Shown here: in pieces, positions 16,281 to 25,789 of the stretch
Layout of the letters: every line of letters begins with the position of its first letter
Numbering within the stretch: position 1 is the first letter of the stretch
Assembly (NCBI RefSeq): GCF_014077625.1
Contig: NZ_JACFXU010000015.1
Coordinates: forward strand, 41,001-105,000
Origin: Sediminihaliea albiluteola
GTDB lineage: Bacteria; Pseudomonadota; Gammaproteobacteria; Pseudomonadales; Halieaceae
Length of the DNA: 64,000 nucleotides
Direction: 5' to 3'
Notes under the pieces: model-generated
What the model was told of the DNA's origin: nothing
Database searches by the model: none
Seen by the model: the letters and a program-made list of their open reading frames with translations, nothing else
Translations under genes and position numbers: made by a program

Positions 16281-17501
16281 TTAAGCGCTGTAGCGTTTGA
16301 TGACTTGTTTACCAAGGGCCATTTGATGTACTTGATCTGGGCCATCGGCTTGCCGGCACCAGCGAGCATAGTTGAAGGCCTCTGCCATACAGTAGTCCTC
16401 GGTTAACCCTCCGGCGCCGTGCATTTGCATGCATCGGTCGATAATGGTCTGGGCCATTAAGGGCACGGATATTTTACTGGCAGCGATAAGGTCCATGGCA
16501 GCCTTAGGGCCCACTTCATCCATGCGTTTGCAGGTTTTAAGAACTAGCAAACGAGCCATCTCAATTTCGGCGAAGCTTTTGGCAATGTCTTCACGTACCG
16601 ACTGGTGTTGGCTGAGTTCGCGACCAAAAGTGCTGCGCGATGTCACACGCTGACAGGCCAGTTCCAGCGAGCGCTGGGCAGCGCCAATCAGGCGCATGCA
16701 GTGGTGAATACGGCCAGGGCCGAGACGCCCCTGGGCAATTTCAAATCCCCGGCCAGGTCCTAATAAAATATTCTCTAAGGGAACGCGGACATTGTCGAAG
16801 AGCAATTCTGCGTGGCCGATAGGGGCATCGTCATAGCCTAATGTGGTAAGTGGGCGCACTATGCTTAAGCCGGGCGTGTCTCGAGGGACCAGAACTTGAG
16901 ACTGCTGCTTATGACGGTTGCTGTTATGGGGGTCAGATTTTCCCATCACGATAAAAATAGCGCAGCGCTCGTACATGGCCCCGGTAATGAACCATTTACG
17001 GCCGTTTAAAACCCACTCATCACCGTCTTGTTCGATGCGCAGTTCAATGTTGGTGGCATCGCTAGAGGCGACCTGTGGTTCAGTCATTGCATAGGAGGAG
17101 CGAATATCACCTGCTAGCAGAGGCTTGAGCCAGCGCTCTTGCTGTGCAGGTGTTGCGTACTTCATGAAAACTTCCATGTTGCCGGTGTCGGGCGCATTGC
17201 AATTGAAGACCTCGGGGCTCCACAGCACGCGGCCCATCAGTTCAGCCAGTGGCGCATAGTCAAGATTGGATAAACCTTGGTGATCACAAAACTCGGCAAG
17301 CGAGGGAGGAATAAACAAGTTCCAGAGTCCCGCATCTTTTGCCTTTGCCTTTAGCTCATCGATCAGCGGTATAGCAGCAAAGCGAGAGGGTGATTGTTGT
17401 AGTTGTCGTGCGTAGTGTTCTTCGTTGGGGTAGATGTGCTGATCAAAGAACTCTGACAAGCTATTTTGGTATTGTTGGGATGCTTCACTGAAACTGAACA
17501 T
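16281..17501 (-). CDS. Acyl-CoA dehydrogenase (ACAD10/11-like)
   Basis: A 406-residue FAD-dependent acyl-CoA dehydrogenase. The family's three-domain layout is visible: an N-terminal helical part, the middle segment YAMTEPQVASSDATN with flavin contacts and WFITGA, and a C-terminal helical part with RSTFGRELSQHQSVREDIA and MQMHGAGGLTEDY. The late ADGPDQVH segment resembles the ACAD10/11 branch rather than short-chain enzymes. I use the ATG at 17501, which has GGAG five bases upstream; the longer frame lacks support. It heads a two-gene operon with the SDR. Chain-length or ring substrate unknown. Confidence 0.92.
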   Translation of the reverse strand: MFSFSEASQQYQNSLSEFFDQHIYPNEEHYARQLQQSPSRFAAIPLIDELKAKAKDAGLWNLFIPPSLAEFCDHQGLSNLDYAPLAELMGRVLWSPEVFNCNAPDTGNMEVFMKYATPAQQERWLKPLLAGDIRSSYAMTEPQVASSDATNIELRIEQDGDEWVLNGRKWFITGAMYERCAIFIVMGKSDPHNSNRHKQQSQVLVPRDTPGLSIVRPLTTLGYDDAPIGHAELLFDNVRVPLENILLGPGRGFEIAQGRLGPGRIHHCMRLIGAAQRSLELACQRVTSRSTFGRELSQHQSVREDIAKSFAEIEMARLLVLKTCKRMDEVGPKAAMDLIAASKISVPLMAQTIIDRCMQMHGAGGLTEDYCMAEAFNYARWCRQADGPDQVHQMALGKQVIKRYSA

Positions 17502-17749
17502 GGGGGCTCCAAGTGGCTGAGTCAATGCGATGCATGACAGCATAGAGCTGAAGCGTCTGTCTTCCAAATTTATTATGCTGAGGGCTCGTATTGATGCTAA
17601 ATGACCTTGTCCTGAGCTTTGAAGCGAGGGTTCAGCTTTAGAAAAGCTTGCTTTGGCTCAGTGGGTGCTGATACTAGATGCCTATAAAACTAAGGGCTGC
17701 AGCTATGGGGCCTTTCTTACACAATAACATCTATGGAGTTGAAGTTAAT

Positions 17750-18253
17750 ATGTCAGAGCAAGTAATACGATCTGCATTAGCGGATGAAGCAGCAATCCGC
17801 CAAGTACTGGCGCGTTACTGTCGCGGTTTAGATCGCATGGATAAAGCCATGGCTTATGCAGTTTGGCACGAGGGTGGCACCGCAAATTACTATGATATTT
17901 TTCAGGGTAGTGGCCGCGGTTTTGTTGATTGGGTTTGGGAAGCACATGCTGAAATGGAGCGCCACTCCCATCAAATTGCTCAATCGGTGATTGACTTAGA
18001 TGGCGATACCGCATGCAGCGAAACCTACGTCACCGTTGCGCTTTGGACCAATCCCGATGAGCAGGGTGAGCAGCAAGAAATTATTGGTCGAGGTCGCTAC
18101 TTGGATATGTGGTCCCGTCGTGAGGGGCGCTGGGCGATAGATCACCGCGAGCATGTGCTTGATATGCAAACAGTGCAGCCATTACGGCGAGGCTATGTCA
18201 GTGATGTGTCGCAGCGTGATAGCACTGACCCTTCATATAAAGTGCTCGGCTAA
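17750..18253 (+). CDS. SnoaL-like / NTF2-fold protein
   Basis: A 167-residue protein with the cone-shaped NTF2-like pattern: helices around DEAAIRQVLARYCRGLDRMD, then strands with HSHQIAQSVIDLDGDTACSETYV and a C-terminal GRGRYLDMWSRREGRWAIDHRE. Relatives act as isomerases, dehydratases or hydrolases in steroid and aromatic metabolism, and many have unknown roles. The ATG at 17750 is preferred: homologous sequence begins there and a GGAG lies upstream; the longer frame adds 24 unlikely residues. It diverges from the acyl-CoA dehydrogenase and precedes a thiolase. Confidence 0.82.
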   Translation: MSEQVIRSALADEAAIRQVLARYCRGLDRMDKAMAYAVWHEGGTANYYDIFQGSGRGFVDWVWEAHAEMERHSHQIAQSVIDLDGDTACSETYVTVALWTNPDEQGEQQEIIGRGRYLDMWSRREGRWAIDHREHVLDMQTVQPLRRGYVSDVSQRDSTDPSYKVLG

Positions 18254-18383
18254 ATAAAAACTTAGGCCATGCTTTAGTGCTTGTTTTACATTTGCACAGT
18301 GCCGGTCTCGGCTGTTGTGCGATTGCCTAGAGTTCATTGTAATATCTCTGCTCCGAATACAACGATAATAGGAAGGAAGTAGT

Positions 18384-19619
18384 ATGAGTGAAGCTTGGAT
18401 CATAGATGCCTGTCGCAGCCCGAGAGGTATTGGTAAAGCAGGAAAGGGGGCCCTGGCCTCATTTCACCCGCAGCAATTGGGGGCTACTGTTTTGAAAGCC
18501 ATCGCCGAGCGAAACAGTATTGATACGGCGGCGGTGGATGACATTATTTGGGGAACCAGTTCCCAGCGCGGCGACCAGTCAGGTGACTTGGGCCGCATGG
18601 CGGCCTTGAGCGCTGGCTATGATGTGCGCTCTTCGGGGGTCACCCTAGATCGCTTTTGTGGCTCAGGCATCACCGCCGTCAATCTAGCGGCAGCAACTCT
18701 GATGTCGGGTATGGAAGATCTGGTGATTGCCGGTGGCACCGAGATGATGTCGCACTACGGGCAAGACGGCAGTCAGCCATCCATGTTCCTCGATAACGGT
18801 AATCTAGCACTGCGTGCTATCCATCCACAGCCGCATCAGGGTGTTTGTGCCGATGCTATTGCCAGCCTAGAAGGCATTGATCGCCAAGCCTTAGATGAAC
18901 TCGCTCTGCTATCACAGCAGCGCGCGGATCATGCTATACGCAATGGTCACTTTGCTAAGTCTCTGGTGCCGGTCTACCACTCCGATGGCAGTTTGGCACT
19001 TGATCAGGAGGAGTTTCCGCGACCGGAAACTACCCTTGAGGGCCTGTCGCAGCTAAAAGCCTCTTTTGCCCCAGTGGCGGACTACCCTCTCGACGAAGAG
19101 GGTACGACCTACCGCAAATTAGTGCAGATGAAGTACCCCGACTTGCAGATCGAGCACGTTCACCATGCCGGTAACTCTTCCGGTGTGGTAGATGGCGCTG
19201 CAGCACTTTTATTGGCATCCCCAAGTTATGCTCGATCTCAGGGCTGGAAGCCTCGAGCACGAGTAGTGGCAATGGCCAATATGGGCGATTCTCCGACCCT
19301 GATGCTGAATGCGCCAGTGCCGGCTGCCCGCAAGGTCTTAGCAAAGGCTGGCTTGACTGTGGCGGACATTGATTTGTTTGAAATTAATGAGGCCTTCGCC
19401 GTCGTGGCAGAGAAGTTCATTCGTGACTTAAAGCTGGATCGCGATAAGGTCAATGTGAATGGTGGAGCGATGGCACTCGGTCATCCCATTGGTGCTACCG
19501 GCTCTATTCTAATCGGTACCATGCTGGATGAGTTGGAGCGCCGCGACTTGCAGCGGGGGCTGATTACTATGTGCGCCGCCGGTGGTATGGCCCCAGCGAT
19601 TATTATCGAGCGCTTATAG
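18384..19619 (+). CDS. Thiolase (acetyl-CoA C-acyltransferase)
   Basis: A 411-residue thiolase. The acyl-binding Cys is in RFCGSGITAVNLAA (near residue 93), the NEAFA segment is near residue 340, the catalytic His is in GGAMALGHPIGATG, and the second active-site Cys is in MCAAGGMAPA at the C-terminus. All residues for biosynthetic or degradative thiolysis are present. A good AGGAAGG site precedes the ATG. In this neighbourhood it should carry out the final CoA-dependent cleavage of a beta-oxidation-like route. The exact substrate class (acetoacetyl versus longer or branched) is not readable. Confidence 0.95.
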   Translation: MSEAWIIDACRSPRGIGKAGKGALASFHPQQLGATVLKAIAERNSIDTAAVDDIIWGTSSQRGDQSGDLGRMAALSAGYDVRSSGVTLDRFCGSGITAVNLAAATLMSGMEDLVIAGGTEMMSHYGQDGSQPSMFLDNGNLALRAIHPQPHQGVCADAIASLEGIDRQALDELALLSQQRADHAIRNGHFAKSLVPVYHSDGSLALDQEEFPRPETTLEGLSQLKASFAPVADYPLDEEGTTYRKLVQMKYPDLQIEHVHHAGNSSGVVDGAAALLLASPSYARSQGWKPRARVVAMANMGDSPTLMLNAPVPAARKVLAKAGLTVADIDLFEINEAFAVVAEKFIRDLKLDRDKVNVNGGAMALGHPIGATGSILIGTMLDELERRDLQRGLITMCAAGGMAPAIIIERL

Positions 19620-19630
19620 CGCTGCACTTA

Positions 19631-19667
19631 CTCGGGTTTGTCTGCTTGTGCGCTAGACAAACTCGAG
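19631..19667 (+). terminator. Hairpin downstream of the thiolase gene
   Basis: Bases 19631-19643 pair with 19655-19667 over 13 bp with a single G-T pair and an 11-base loop, 11 bases after the stop codon. A run of T is lacking, so it may protect the 3' end or terminate with help. Confidence 0.55.
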
Positions 19668-19851
19668 CAGTAGAGACATCAATAAAGCGAGTTTTACTCA
19701 GTTCTTAGGGCGGCTTGTTGTCAGCTCAGGCCCTGTGCCACTGCGGCAACAATACAATTGGCGCTGGATTGGCTGGGGCTAAGGACTGACGAGAGCAGCT
19801 CTTGGATGGTACACTCGCCGAAAATTCCCAAGCAGCGCCACTGAGCATCCC

Positions 19852-22092
19852 TTGAACAAGTATCTCCATCCCTTCTACGGCTACCCCCTAACCGTTCTGG
19901 AGCTTGGCCGCGCCATTCTCCAAATACCCCGCTGGTTATCACTTTCTAATCAGCCTTTGCCCAGTGTCACCCTTTCTAGCGACTGCTTTGGCGTGAATGT
20001 CGCCCCCGGAGAATCTGAGGCTGTTGATGACTACACATTAGCAGCTCTGAGCGAGCTCGGTGTGCGTCATGTGCGGCTCGATTTCAGCTACTGTGCTCAG
20101 GAAGCGCGTGCAGAGGAGTTTCTAGAGCGCTTGTTAGCAGAAGACTACCAAGTGCTACTCAGTGTGTTTCCGCCACTTAGCGCCGCTCAGAAACTACTCG
20201 AAGACCCAGCTGAGGCACAGCGCTGGCGTGATTTTCTACGCGCAACCTTCACGAAATATGCTGGCCGAATAGCCCATTTTGAAATTGGCAATACGCCGAA
20301 TCGGGGCCGCTGGTCGGGGTTTTCGTCCCGTGCTTTTGTGGTGGCTTGGCAAATAGCTGCTGAAGAGGCCGCTACTTATCAACTTTGCTTAGCTGGCCCC
20401 AATGTGTCCGATTTTGAGCCGCTGTACAACGCCGCTTACTTGGGCATGTTCAAGCGTCTTGGCAGTATCCCGAGTTTGCATACGGACAATCTTTTTGTCG
20501 AGCGGGTGATGGAGCCAGAGGCGCTAGACCACCGCGCGATGGGCCGCGCTATGCGCGGTTTAACTAAATTAAACTTAATCAAGAAGGCTCGGGTACTACA
20601 GCAGATCGGTGCAGACCGCGGCAGCCCATTCCTTGTCAGTAGTTATACCTGCTGGACTATCAAACGGCTTTCACGTCGCGGTGCTTGGCCAGATATCAAA
20701 CGGGTCGACTATTTGTTGCGCTACTTGGTGCTGGGGCTTTCCAGTGGTGCCTTGCAGCGGGTGTACTGGGGGCCTTTGATTTGTAATCGCGATGGCTTGG
20801 TGGATGACCAATGTAGGGATTACCCAGAAATAGACCAGGTAAGCTTTTATCAGCGGGTTCGTGGGCAGCTCGAGGATTTTTCAAAAACACCAGCATTCGA
20901 TGCTTTGGCGCACAGTGTAAGGCGCCTGCAAAACGCTCAGCTAATTGCCGTACACCACAACCCCGCTGGCCTTAGTCTCTTTCGCCTGGATGATTTGTCC
21001 AACAGCCTGAACAGTCGTTATGTCGCATGGTGTCGCGATAGTCGTGCCTTGCCTCTGGCTGCTTTGTTCCAAGCGGAAGATCTGCAGCGGGCAAGCTTTG
21101 AAGACGCCACAGGGCAAAGCATAGCGCCGCCGTTGACGGTGACTGAGCACCCGATATTTATCAGTTTCGATGAGCGCCCAGTGGCCCTGCAGTGGCAGGA
21201 GCAAAACGAAGCGAAGTTCTTGCAGTGTCGACACTTAAGTACGCCGGAGCTGCAGTCCATCTATTGGCAGGACTTGCAGTGGCGCGGTGCTTTGACCCTG
21301 CGCAGCGATACTCAAGCGACTGATTTGAGTTTGGCTGAAAGGCTGGTGCCGGAGCGCATTATTCAGGCGCCGGAATTGCGCGTATTGCGGGATGTGCGCA
21401 ACCGTCTGTGGAACATTGCGGATCCGCGTGGCCTATGCCAAGAAGTGACCGTCAAGCTCAATCGAGTAGCTGGACTGAAGAAACTGACTTATCGCTTTCG
21501 GCCTAGCAAAGGCCGCCGGCATTGGAATAATGCCTGCTTGATGTTGCATCGCGGTGTGCGTACGCCGACGCCACTGGCTTACTTTGAGCGGCACGACAGC
21601 CCAGGAAATCGTGACTCCTGGTACCTCTGTGAGTTTTTGCCCGAGGCTTACTCAGTGCGCGAAGTGTATGCCGCCTTCCGGGAGGGGGCTGAGCAGTTTC
21701 GCGGACTCAATAAGGCAAGCTGGCTGAGCTTAATCGCCGACTTTGTTTGTAATATGCACAATATGCAGATACTGCACAGAGATTTGTCCGCAGGTAATTT
21801 GTTACTGCAGGATAAAGATGGCTATCCGCAAGCTTGGTTAATTGACATTGGTAGGGCCAGGATATGGGAAGGGGCCGGCTCTCGCTTGCGCGATCGTCAT
21901 CGCTTCCAAGATTTAATTCGCATTGCCTATAAGTTGAACTGGGCAGACCGCGAACTGTTTTTGGCGGCCTACGAAAAATCCTTGGGAAGAAAGCTCTCTT
22001 CTTTATGGCGAATACCTTTTCATTACTATGACAACAAGCAACGCTTTAAAAAATCACTGAAGGGCAAACGGCGCAAACGCACCCAGCGTTAA
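19852..22092 (+). CDS. Fusion of a degenerate glycosidase-like barrel with an LPS-type (Kdo/WaaP/InaA) kinase domain
   Basis: A 746-residue protein with no signal peptide. Residues about 40-330 look like a TIM-barrel glycoside hydrolase (FGVNVAPG, VRHVRLDF, HFEIGNTPN). Where such enzymes have GNEPN this protein has GNTPN, and no TE(F/W) nucleophile segment is seen near FLVSSYTCW, so hydrolysis is doubtful. Residues about 540-735 are kinase-like, with a Lys in VTVKLNRV, H642-R643-D644 and N649 (HRDLSAGN), D665 in LIDIGRAR, and a very basic tail. That matches lipopolysaccharide-core sugar kinases. The start is a TTG without a clear ribosome site, so the exact N-terminus is uncertain. Likely role: phosphorylation of an envelope glycan, with the barrel binding the sugar; this is inference. 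Confidence 0.8.
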   Translation: MNKYLHPFYGYPLTVLELGRAILQIPRWLSLSNQPLPSVTLSSDCFGVNVAPGESEAVDDYTLAALSELGVRHVRLDFSYCAQEARAEEFLERLLAEDYQVLLSVFPPLSAAQKLLEDPAEAQRWRDFLRATFTKYAGRIAHFEIGNTPNRGRWSGFSSRAFVVAWQIAAEEAATYQLCLAGPNVSDFEPLYNAAYLGMFKRLGSIPSLHTDNLFVERVMEPEALDHRAMGRAMRGLTKLNLIKKARVLQQIGADRGSPFLVSSYTCWTIKRLSRRGAWPDIKRVDYLLRYLVLGLSSGALQRVYWGPLICNRDGLVDDQCRDYPEIDQVSFYQRVRGQLEDFSKTPAFDALAHSVRRLQNAQLIAVHHNPAGLSLFRLDDLSNSLNSRYVAWCRDSRALPLAALFQAEDLQRASFEDATGQSIAPPLTVTEHPIFISFDERPVALQWQEQNEAKFLQCRHLSTPELQSIYWQDLQWRGALTLRSDTQATDLSLAERLVPERIIQAPELRVLRDVRNRLWNIADPRGLCQEVTVKLNRVAGLKKLTYRFRPSKGRRHWNNACLMLHRGVRTPTPLAYFERHDSPGNRDSWYLCEFLPEAYSVREVYAAFREGAEQFRGLNKASWLSLIADFVCNMHNMQILHRDLSAGNLLLQDKDGYPQAWLIDIGRARIWEGAGSRLRDRHRFQDLIRIAYKLNWADRELFLAAYEKSLGRKLSSLWRIPFHYYDNKQRFKKSLKGKRRKRTQR

Positions 22093-22231
22093 GCCAATTG
22101 ATTAGTGCCAGAAAACTGCAAAAGCGAGTGCTTTTAAGCTTTCTTCCTCACTGATGGGGCTGCTTTGCAGTCAACAAGCGATACCCGAAGGTGTTAGAAT
22201 TTCGGCCATTCAATCTAAATGGAGTCTAATG

Positions 22232-22495
22232 ATGTCTGATCAACAATCTGAGCAAGAGCAACATCAGCAGTGCATGCAGCGCTTTATTGATGTTGCCAAC
22301 ACGCTGAAGAATGAAGGAGTGTCAACGCGGGTTATTTCTGCGGCACTGATGACAGCTTCAGGTGTTTACACAACCTACACCGTGGCCGGAAATGCTGGCG
22401 GGCTTAATGAATCAGGCGTAGAGAAAGTGACTGAAGCCTATCGCCAGAGCTTGCAGAATATTCAGCGAGCTAAGCGTGAAGAGCAGGGGCAGTAA
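22232..22495 (+). CDS. DUF3144-type small protein
   Basis: An 87-residue soluble protein resembling the DUF3144 family: a helical N-terminus with the FIDVANTLKNEGVSTRVISAALMTASGVYTTY-type pattern, then a polar C-terminal helix. Function in the family is unknown. Two adjacent ATG codons lie behind GGAG; the second (22232) has the better spacing of seven bases. Its neighbours give no metabolic clue. The next gene starts 19 bases after its stop, so cotranscription is possible. Confidence 0.78.
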   Translation: MSDQQSEQEQHQQCMQRFIDVANTLKNEGVSTRVISAALMTASGVYTTYTVAGNAGGLNESGVEKVTEAYRQSLQNIQRAKREEQGQ

Positions 22496-22514
22496 GAGCC
22501 TTGGGTCTATACAT

Positions 22515-24029
22515 ATGAGCAATACTTTGCTGGATCTGGATGCACCTTCACTGCTGGATCCTGAGGACTGGGCTGATTTTCGTGCACAAGCTCACGCCGC
22601 ACTTGATACGGCGCTAGAGTTCATTGAACAGCGTCAGCAGGGCGCTGTATGGCAGGAGCTGCCAAGCTCTGTCACAGCGCTGGATCAGCCGCTGCCCCGC
22701 AAAGGCGCGCCGCTCGATTCGCTGGTGAGCGATGTGCAGAAGAAGATCATGCCTTATACCCTGGGCAATACCCATCCGAGGTTTTGGGGCTGGGTGCACG
22801 GCAGCGGAACCCCCAGTGGGCTGGTAGCGCAAATGATGATGGCCGCTATCAATGCCAATATGGGTGGCCGCGAGCACGCTCCTATCTATGTTGAGCGGCA
22901 GGTCATTCGCTGGTTGGTAGAGTTGTTTGCCCTTCCTGAAGGGGCCAGTGGGGTGATCTGTACTGGTACTTCGACGGCGACGCTATTGGGCCTGTCTGTT
23001 GCTCGGCACAAGAAAGTTGGCCAAGTGCTGCGCAGTGCAGGGAATGCTGCGATGCCGGGTTTGCGCGCCTACGCCTCTGGTCAAGTGCATGTTTCCGTCA
23101 GTAAAGCACTAGAGCTCATGGGCTTAGGCACGGAGGCGCTTTGTGCTGTACCGGTGGCATCTAACTACAGCATGGATGTGAATGCCCTAGAGGCCCAGCT
23201 ACAGGCTGATATTGCCGAGGGCCTAGAGCCTTTTGTTGTTGTATCTTGCGTCGGCAGTGTTAATTCTGGTGCCATCGATGACCTGCAAGCGATCAACCGC
23301 CTGTGCCGAAAGTATGGTGTTTGGCATCATGTAGATGGCGCTTTTGGTGCTCTGAGCATATTGTCAGAGTCCTTGCGCCCGCGTATCGCGGGGATTGAAG
23401 AGGCCGACTCGATTGCCTTTGATTTTCATAAGTGGATGCATGTGGGCTACGCTGCCGGCTGTTTACTAGTGGCAGATGGGGAGCAGCATCGAGCCACATT
23501 TGCCACCTCGCAAGCCTATCTTAAGGCTGAGTCCCAGGGCGAGCGTGTAGGGATGAGTGGCGGTGCGCCTTGGCCCACAGATTTTGGTGTGGAGCTATCC
23601 CGCGGGTTCTCAGCCTTGGCAGTGTGGTTTCAATTGCGCGAGATGGGCACCGAGCGTCTTGGACGTGCGATCTATCGCAACTGCTTGCAAGCAAGCAAGC
23701 TGGCCGAGGCTGTTACTGAGCAGCCGGAGCTGCAATTATTGGCCCCGGTCTCGCTCAATATTGTGTGTTTCCGCTACGCGCCGCAGTTCCTGTCGGAAGA
23801 AGCCTTAAACGACTTAAATCGACGTATAGTGATTGAGTTGCAATGTCGCGGGATAGCGGCGCCGTCCTCCACAGTATTAGATGGGCGAACTGTTATCCGG
23901 GTAGCCATTACCAATCACCGCACTAGATGGAGTGATTTGCAAGCGCTACTAAATGAAACCCTAGCACTAGGTGCAGAGTTGCAAGCGGATGCTGGCCTGA
24001 CAAGTTCAGTCTTATCGGCGAATTTTTAA
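22515..24029 (+). CDS. Pyridoxal-phosphate-dependent decarboxylase (group II family)
   Basis: A 504-residue PLP enzyme of the group II amino-acid decarboxylase family (aromatic amino acid, diaminobutyrate and glutamate decarboxylases). Visible are the NTHPRFWGWVHGSG substrate region, GVICTGTSTATLLGL cofactor-phosphate region, the HVDGAFGA segment with the PLP-pairing Asp, and the Schiff-base Lys in DFHKWMHVGYAAG. The overall pattern is nearer to tyrosine/DOPA- or diaminobutyrate-type decarboxylases than to glutamate decarboxylase, but substrate cannot be assigned. The ATG at 22515 is chosen over an upstream in-frame codon that overlaps the preceding gene. Confidence 0.9.
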   Translation: MSNTLLDLDAPSLLDPEDWADFRAQAHAALDTALEFIEQRQQGAVWQELPSSVTALDQPLPRKGAPLDSLVSDVQKKIMPYTLGNTHPRFWGWVHGSGTPSGLVAQMMMAAINANMGGREHAPIYVERQVIRWLVELFALPEGASGVICTGTSTATLLGLSVARHKKVGQVLRSAGNAAMPGLRAYASGQVHVSVSKALELMGLGTEALCAVPVASNYSMDVNALEAQLQADIAEGLEPFVVVSCVGSVNSGAIDDLQAINRLCRKYGVWHHVDGAFGALSILSESLRPRIAGIEEADSIAFDFHKWMHVGYAAGCLLVADGEQHRATFATSQAYLKAESQGERVGMSGGAPWPTDFGVELSRGFSALAVWFQLREMGTERLGRAIYRNCLQASKLAEAVTEQPELQLLAPVSLNIVCFRYAPQFLSEEALNDLNRRIVIELQCRGIAAPSSTVLDGRTVIRVAITNHRTRWSDLQALLNETLALGAELQADAGLTSSVLSANF

Positions 24030-24041
24030 GGTCAATCAAAT

Positions 24042-24085
24042 GCCGCCAAGTACTGCGCCTGATTGAAGGCGAAGCATTTGGCGGC
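24042..24085. terminator. Hairpin between convergent genes
   Basis: GCCGCCAA (24042-24049) pairs with TTGGCGGC (24078-24085), enclosing a smaller 5-bp hairpin (24056-24060 with 24067-24071). It sits between the convergent decarboxylase and glutamate-synthase-family genes and may serve both. Confidence 0.45.
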
Positions 24086-24095
24086 TGTCGTTTCT

Positions 24096-25610
24096 TTAAT
24101 GCCGATACTGTGACTGTGTTTCTTTGTCTGGGTAAAGGTTGCTGAGAGGTTCAGGTAGCCCCTGCTCGCTAATGATTTGGGCGTGACTGCGATTGAGTAA
24201 GCGCGGTTCGGCGACGCCGCAGGAATGGGCAATTATCTCCACTTCGTGCATCAGGTTTTTCGCGTAGTTAGCGACTCGCTCTGCTTTGTCGGTCGGGTCG
24301 AGCCCTTGCTGCAAGTCAGGGTCGTGGGTGGTTACACCTGTGGGGCAGGTGTTCTTATTACATTGCAAGGCCTGTATGCAACCGAGAGCAAACATAAAGC
24401 CGCGGGCTGAGTTAACACAGTCGGCGCCCAGACAAAGCGCTGCAGCGACCCCTGAGGGGTTGATCATTTTTCCAGAGCAAATCACTCGAATGCGCTCGCG
24501 CAAACCGTACTCGATTAATTTATCTACCACCAAGGGCAGACTGCGCCTCACTGGCAGCCCCATCAGGTCGATAAGGCTTTGCGGTGCGGCGCCAGAACCG
24601 CCATCAGCGCTATCGATAGTAAAGAAGTCCGGGGCGTACTCTAGGCCCAGCTCGTGGATGCGCTGGCAAAACTCATCCAGCCATGCGATTTGGCCGATTG
24701 CGGCCTTAATGCCGACCGGCTTGCCACTGACCTCGCGCACATGGTGAATCATGTGCAACAGGTCGTTGATGTTGTGAATCTCGCGGTGCCGATTGGGGCT
24801 GATGGAGTCTTCACCAGCGGGAATGCCTCGGGTTGAGGCAATGACATCGGTCACCTTGTTGCCAGGCAGGATTCCGCCCTTACCAGGTTTGGCGCCTTGG
24901 GAGAGTTTAATTTCAAACATTCGAACTTGCTCGTGACTAGCGATTTCGCGCAGCCGCTCATCGCTTAGCCGGCCCTGAGCATCACGGACACCGTACTTAG
25001 CTGTGCCAATCTGAAAAACGATGTCGCAGCCGCCCTCATAATGAAAGGGCGAGATCCCGCCTTCACCGGTGTTAAGCCAGATGCCCGCTTTTCTTGCGCC
25101 ACGTGATAGAGCACTGACGGCCGGGGCTGATAGCGCTCCATAGCTCATAGCCGAGATGTTGAAGAATGAACTACTTGAGTAGGGGGTGCGGGCAAAGCCA
25201 TCGCCAAAGCTAATGTGGCTGCGTACGCCGACCTCTTCCTCTAGGGGCGGAAACAGGCTATTGAGAAACAGAAAGTCGCCGGGTGTATTCAAGGGCTGGG
25301 TCGAGCCAAACGCGACTGTCGAGTCGACATTTTTGGCTGCGCGATACACCCATGTACGTTGAGCTCGGTTGAAAGGAAGTTCTTCACGGTCTAAGGCGAA
25401 GAAGTATTGACGAAAAAATTCGCCCATGTGTTCAAAAAAGTAACGAAAACGCCCGATCACTGGATAATTGCGGCGAATACTGTGCCGAGTTTGCCTGATA
25501 TCCGTCACATACATCCAAAGCACCACGCCGATAAGCCCTACAATGAGCAGCGCGATAACGACTGAGCTGACTCCTAGGAAGCCAATGGTGAACTGTTGCA
25601 GGGGGGTCAT
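24096..25610 (-). CDS. FMN-binding glutamate synthase family protein, membrane-anchored
   Basis: A 504-residue protein with one N-terminal transmembrane helix (about residues 10-33), then a domain like the FMN/3Fe-4S half of glutamate synthase. Motifs include KPGKGGILPGNKV, ADGGSGAAPQSL, and the cysteines CIQALQCNKNTC, whose C-x5-C-x4-C spacing equals the 3Fe-4S cluster of GltB. No glutaminase domain is attached. Stand-alone members are widespread, and their substrate is generally undetermined. The ATG has a GGAGA site eight bases upstream. It is divergent from acnA with 179 bases between them. Confidence 0.9.
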   Translation of the reverse strand: MTPLQQFTIGFLGVSSVVIALLIVGLIGVVLWMYVTDIRQTRHSIRRNYPVIGRFRYFFEHMGEFFRQYFFALDREELPFNRAQRTWVYRAAKNVDSTVAFGSTQPLNTPGDFLFLNSLFPPLEEEVGVRSHISFGDGFARTPYSSSSFFNISAMSYGALSAPAVSALSRGARKAGIWLNTGEGGISPFHYEGGCDIVFQIGTAKYGVRDAQGRLSDERLREIASHEQVRMFEIKLSQGAKPGKGGILPGNKVTDVIASTRGIPAGEDSISPNRHREIHNINDLLHMIHHVREVSGKPVGIKAAIGQIAWLDEFCQRIHELGLEYAPDFFTIDSADGGSGAAPQSLIDLMGLPVRRSLPLVVDKLIEYGLRERIRVICSGKMINPSGVAAALCLGADCVNSARGFMFALGCIQALQCNKNTCPTGVTTHDPDLQQGLDPTDKAERVANYAKNLMHEVEIIAHSCGVAEPRLLNRSHAQIISEQGLPEPLSNLYPDKETQSQYRH

Positions 25611-25789
25611 CTATTATATCTCCGATTAAATATCCGTTAATCCACAGCGCATTTTCGCATAGTCTATTGCGATAGGAAGGGCTGAGATCACTAGGAAGAT
25701 GTTTTCTACAGCTGCTATAGTGTCAGACATAATTAAGCGAGTAAGCAAAGCTCGCATCGTCTTTCTATTTAAATTGCCTGGAGGTTCGA

